A stretch of 6,947 bases of DNA from Acidimicrobiaceae bacterium (GTDB lineage Bacteria; Actinomycetota; Acidimicrobiia; Acidimicrobiales; MedAcidi-G1). How positions within the stretch are numbered: position 1 is the stretch's first letter; every line of letters begins with the position of its first letter. The DNA lies in contig PAXM01000040.1 in the NCBI GenBank assembly GCA_002714485.1, forward strand, positions 1 through 6,947. The letters run 5' to 3'. Positions 4,416 through 6,947 of the stretch are shown here, piece after piece. The notes beneath the pieces are model-generated. The model saw only the letters and a list, made by a program, of their open reading frames with translations, did no database searches and was not told the DNA's origin. The position numbers and the translations under genes are program-made.

Positions 4416-6776
4416 ATGACTGCCATTCCCCGCCCCACCCTGCCGTATACCGGAACCATCGGTCGCCTGACCGAGGACTGTGAGCCGGTTGCCCTCGAGA
4501 TGGAGGGCGCTCCCGAGGGGGCGCCCAACGTGGTGATCGTCCTCCTAGACGACGTGGGCTTCGGGTCGTTCGGGCCTTTCGGCGGACCGGTCCCAGCTCC
4601 AGGCCTGGAGCGGGTGGCTACCGACGGTCTGCGTTTCAACCGGTTCCACACCACGGCCATCTGCGCGCCCACCCGGGCCGCGATGCTCACCGGCCGCAAC
4701 CACCACACCGTTCACATGGGTCACATCACCGAAGCGGCGACGTCCTACCCGGCCTTCGACTCGGTCATCCCCCGGGAGGCGGCAACGGTGGCCGAGGTGC
4801 TCCGCCAAAACGGTTATGCAACCGGGATGTTCGGTAAGGGCCACCTGACCCCCAGATGGGAGACCGGTCCGGCGGGTCCATTTGACCGTTGGCCAACCGG
4901 GTTGGGCTTCGACCGCTTCTATGGGTTCCTGGGCGGCGAAACCTCGCAGTTCGAGCCCGACCTCTACGACCAGACCACACCGGTTGCCCCGTTCGAGGGG
5001 CGGGACGACTACCACCTCACGGAGGACATGGCCGACAAGGCCATCGAGTGGATGCAAAGGATCAAGGCCCACCGACCTGACAAGCCGTTCCTGTGTTACT
5101 TCGCTCCGGGTGCCGTCCACACGCCGCTGCACGTACCCGACGCCTGGCTGGACCGTTTCCGAGGTTTCTTCGACGATGGTTGGGACGACCTGCGCCAGTC
5201 GATATTTGAGCGGCAGTTGGTCATGGGGGTCATTCCGCCGGGCACGGAGAACACTCCCCGACCCGACGAGATTCCGTCCTGGGAGGACTATCCCGACCGG
5301 TACAAGCCGGTGGCTCGTCGCCTGATGGAAGTGTTCGCAGCCTTCCTGGCCCATACCGATGCTCAGGTGGCTCGTCTCATCGATGCCATCGAGGCAATGG
5401 GGGAGTGGGAGGACACCCTGTTCATCTACGTCACCGGTGACAATGGGGCGTCAGCCGAGGGCCGCATCCACGGGACCTGGTCCCTACCCGCTCTTCAGAA
5501 CGGGCAGGAGGAGGACCCCGAGTTCCTGCTCGAGCACATCGACGACTTCGGCACTGTGCGAAGTGAGTGCCACTACAACGTCGGGTGGGCGTGGGCCCTA
5601 GACGCACCGTTCCAGTGGATGAAGCAGGTGGCGTCGCACTTCGGGGGGACTCGCAACGGCTTGGCCGTGTCGTGGCCCCGACACATCACCGACGTCGGTG
5701 GACTCCGAGACCAGTTCCACCACGTCATCGACCTAGCGCCGACCATCATCGCCGCAGCGGGCATCGAGGCTCCGACGATGGTGAACGGCATCGAACAGAT
5801 GCCCGTCGAGGGCCAGTCGATGCTGGCCTCGTTCACCGATCCGGGGGCAGACGGCCGGCGCACCCAGTACTTCGAGATGATGGGCAATCGCGGCATCTAC
5901 CACGACGGGTTCATGGCTTCCTGTTTCCACGGGAAGGTCCCCTGGGTTCGGTTCGGTTCGGTGCCCTTCGACGGTCCACAGGAGTCATGGGAGCTCTACG
6001 ACGTACGTGACGACTTTTCCCAGAGTCATGACTTGGCTGATGAACGCCCCGAGTTGCTGGCCGAGATGCAGGACCTGTTTCACGCGGAGTGCCTCCGCAA
6101 CGGTGCATATCCACTGCGGGACAGCGCTTTCATCCGAGACCCGGCGGTCCGGGTGCCGAGAGCGCCTTCCGGGGTGAGACGGATGACATACACCACGGCG
6201 CACGTCCGGATGCCCGAACACGCCGTGCTGAACATCAAGAACCGCTCGTATCGCATCACGTGTGATCTCGATGTGCCCGCGAGGCCGAGCAGTGGGTTGG
6301 GCAGTGTGTCGACCGAGGTGGTCCCGGAAGGGGTCATCGTGTGCCACGGTGGCAGCTTCAACGGGTGGTCGATCTACCTCGACGAGGGTCGACCGACCTG
6401 GCACTACAACCTCTACGGCCATGAGCGGACCACGGTGGCTGCCGACGAGGTACTTGTGCCCGGTCGTCGGGAGGTCACCGTCCTGTTCGACTCCGACGGG
6501 GGTTTCGGTGCCGGAGGTGTCGCCACACTGGCCGTGGACGGTCGGGTGGTCGGCCAGACCAGGTTGGAGCGGACCGTGCCGGTGGTGTTCGCCATGGGTG
6601 GCGAGTCGTTCGACGTAGGGGTCGACACCCGGTCACCGGTCGGGCCGTACCCGCATGGGTTTGAGTGCACGGCGATCATCCACGGTGTGACCGTCGAACT
6701 GCTTGGCGAGGTCGACGATGAGACCCGAGCCCAGATCGCTGCCGGGATGCTCCGGGCTGAGGCGATCACCCAATAG
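4416..6776 (+). CDS. Type I arylsulfatase, long form with C-terminal beta-rich domain
   Basis: It hydrolyses sulfate esters using a formylglycine made from cysteine by a separate generating enzyme, not present here. Numbering from the ATG at 4416 (786 residues): metal ligands Asp45-Asp46 in VVIVLLDDVGFG; sulfatase signature CAPTRAAMLTGRN with Cys83 as the residue to be converted and Arg87; Lys141 and His143 in FGKGHLTP, where FGKWH is commoner; His235 in GAVHTPLH; Asp342-Asn343 in TGDNG; Lys403 in WMKQVASHFGGTRNG. All residues expected for an active site are therefore present. From about residue 570 to the end is a beta-rich domain (GGSFNGWSIYLDEGRPTWHYNLYG, split here only for reference to its Gly/Trp-rich pattern) typical of long mycobacterial AtsD-like sulfatases. 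No signal peptide is visible, so it should act in the cytoplasm on an imported sulfate ester. An in-frame GTG at 4398 would add six residues (MGCSRP); neither start has a strong ribosome-binding sequence. The substrate is unknown. Confidence 0.95.
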   Translation: MTAIPRPTLPYTGTIGRLTEDCEPVALEMEGAPEGAPNVVIVLLDDVGFGSFGPFGGPVPAPGLERVATDGLRFNRFHTTAICAPTRAAMLTGRNHHTVHMGHITEAATSYPAFDSVIPREAATVAEVLRQNGYATGMFGKGHLTPRWETGPAGPFDRWPTGLGFDRFYGFLGGETSQFEPDLYDQTTPVAPFEGRDDYHLTEDMADKAIEWMQRIKAHRPDKPFLCYFAPGAVHTPLHVPDAWLDRFRGFFDDGWDDLRQSIFERQLVMGVIPPGTENTPRPDEIPSWEDYPDRYKPVARRLMEVFAAFLAHTDAQVARLIDAIEAMGEWEDTLFIYVTGDNGASAEGRIHGTWSLPALQNGQEEDPEFLLEHIDDFGTVRSECHYNVGWAWALDAPFQWMKQVASHFGGTRNGLAVSWPRHITDVGGLRDQFHHVIDLAPTIIAAAGIEAPTMVNGIEQMPVEGQSMLASFTDPGADGRRTQYFEMMGNRGIYHDGFMASCFHGKVPWVRFGSVPFDGPQESWELYDVRDDFSQSHDLADERPELLAEMQDLFHAECLRNGAYPLRDSAFIRDPAVRVPRAPSGVRRMTYTTAHVRMPEHAVLNIKNRSYRITCDLDVPARPSSGLGSVSTEVVPEGVIVCHGGSFNGWSIYLDEGRPTWHYNLYGHERTTVAADEVLVPGRREVTVLFDSDGGFGAGGVATLAVDGRVVGQTRLERTVPVVFAMGGESFDVGVDTRSPVGPYPHGFECTAIIHGVTVELLGEVDDETRAQIAAGMLRAEAITQ

Positions 6777-6785
6777 GGCTACCGG

Positions 6786-6805
6786 CGGCTCAGCTGGTTC
6801 AGCCG
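6786..6805. terminator. Weak hairpin between convergent sulfatase and P450 genes
   Basis: CGGCT (6786-6790) and AGCCG (6801-6805) are inverted around a 10-base loop in the 22-base gap between the sulfatase stop and the P450 stop, which it slightly enters. There is no T-run. The position suits a shared terminator, but the stem is only five pairs. Confidence 0.2.
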
Positions 6806-6947
6806 AAGGTCACGGGGACGATACGGGGTCCCCGTACTTGTCCGCCGGCCCACGTCACTGCGTCGGGGTCGGACAACGTGAACTCGGGAATCCGCTCAAA
6901 CCAAGTCTTGAGCGCCACCTCCATCTCCATACGGGCCAGGTTGGACC
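6799..6947 (-). CDS. Cytochrome P450, C-terminal 48 residues only (5' part beyond the window)
   Basis: Read on the minus strand from the right edge, the frame gives SNLARMEMEVALKTWFERIP, then EFTLSDPDAVTWAGGQVRGP and RIVPVTFG before TGA at 6801-6799. This is the classic end of a bacterial P450: the helix just after the heme-ligand loop (usually CxGxxLAR), then the ..GP..(L/I)PV.F tail. The partial codon at the edge ends in GG, consistent with the Gly normally found before this serine. The heme cysteine would lie a few residues beyond the window, so it cannot be confirmed. P450s of this class are soluble mono-oxygenases needing ferredoxin partners. It converges on the sulfatase with 22 bases between the stops, and may hydroxylate the pathway's substrate (inference). 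It is too short here for a usual ORF cut-off. Confidence 0.85.
   Translation of the reverse strand, partial: SNLARMEMEVALKTWFERIPEFTLSDPDAVTWAGGQVRGPRIVPVTFG

Noticed and set aside
4545..5354. 269-codon antisense open frame under the sulfatase
   Set aside because: It mirrors the catalytic domain coding strand, has no recognisable domain and no plausible promoter or ribosome-binding site.
5946..5960. Three tandem GTTCG copies in the sulfatase gene
   Set aside because: It encodes ordinary residues in an intact frame. Five-base units could slip, but there is no sign of it here.

Overview
The window is GC-rich, densely packed and bacterial, with G/C-ending codons throughout, GTG as well as ATG starts, and genes joined by 4-base start/stop overlaps. 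The protein types (TetR pairs, an actinobacterial-type FadE acyl-CoA dehydrogenase ending GGGTDEVQRN..GERVLGLSREP, a roughly 790-residue arylsulfatase, a cytochrome P450) point to a high-GC actinomycete. An Acidimicrobiia-like environmental lineage is possible, but the lineage is an inference from style, not a search result.

Layout. A plus-strand operon enters from the left edge: an FMN-dependent nitronate-monooxygenase-family oxidoreductase (5' end missing), a crotonase/enoyl-CoA hydratase-family protein, and two TetR-family repressors in tandem. Each junction is a 4-base ATGA or GTGA overlap. The crotonase only fits this pattern if one base is missing near 1731-1734: its apparent C-terminal tail is out-of-frame sequence, and a credible C-terminus ending exactly in the overlap with the first tetR lies in another frame. 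Facing the operon is a minus-strand acyl-CoA dehydrogenase, separated by 45 bases that hold a hairpin. Divergent from it is a long type I (formylglycine) sulfatase. At the right edge, missed by ORF length cut-offs, are the last 48 codons of a minus-strand cytochrome P450, convergent with the sulfatase.

How the parts may work together. Nitronate-monooxygenase-like flavoenzyme, crotonase, acyl-CoA dehydrogenase, P450 and sulfatase make a plausible catabolic set: desulfation of a sulfate ester, P450 hydroxylation, then beta-oxidation-like steps on CoA thioesters. The substrate cannot be read from the sequence; a sulfated sterol, terpenoid or aromatic compound is only a guess. The two TetR proteins have almost the same recognition helix. 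The divergent promoter between the dehydrogenase and the sulfatase carries a perfect 20-bp palindrome (9-bp arms, 2-bp centre) that overlaps the likely -10 element of the dehydrogenase. This is the best candidate operator in the window and the main link between regulators and enzymes. No RNA genes, insertion sequences or CRISPR arrays were seen, and no gene-free stretch exceeds about 110 bases.
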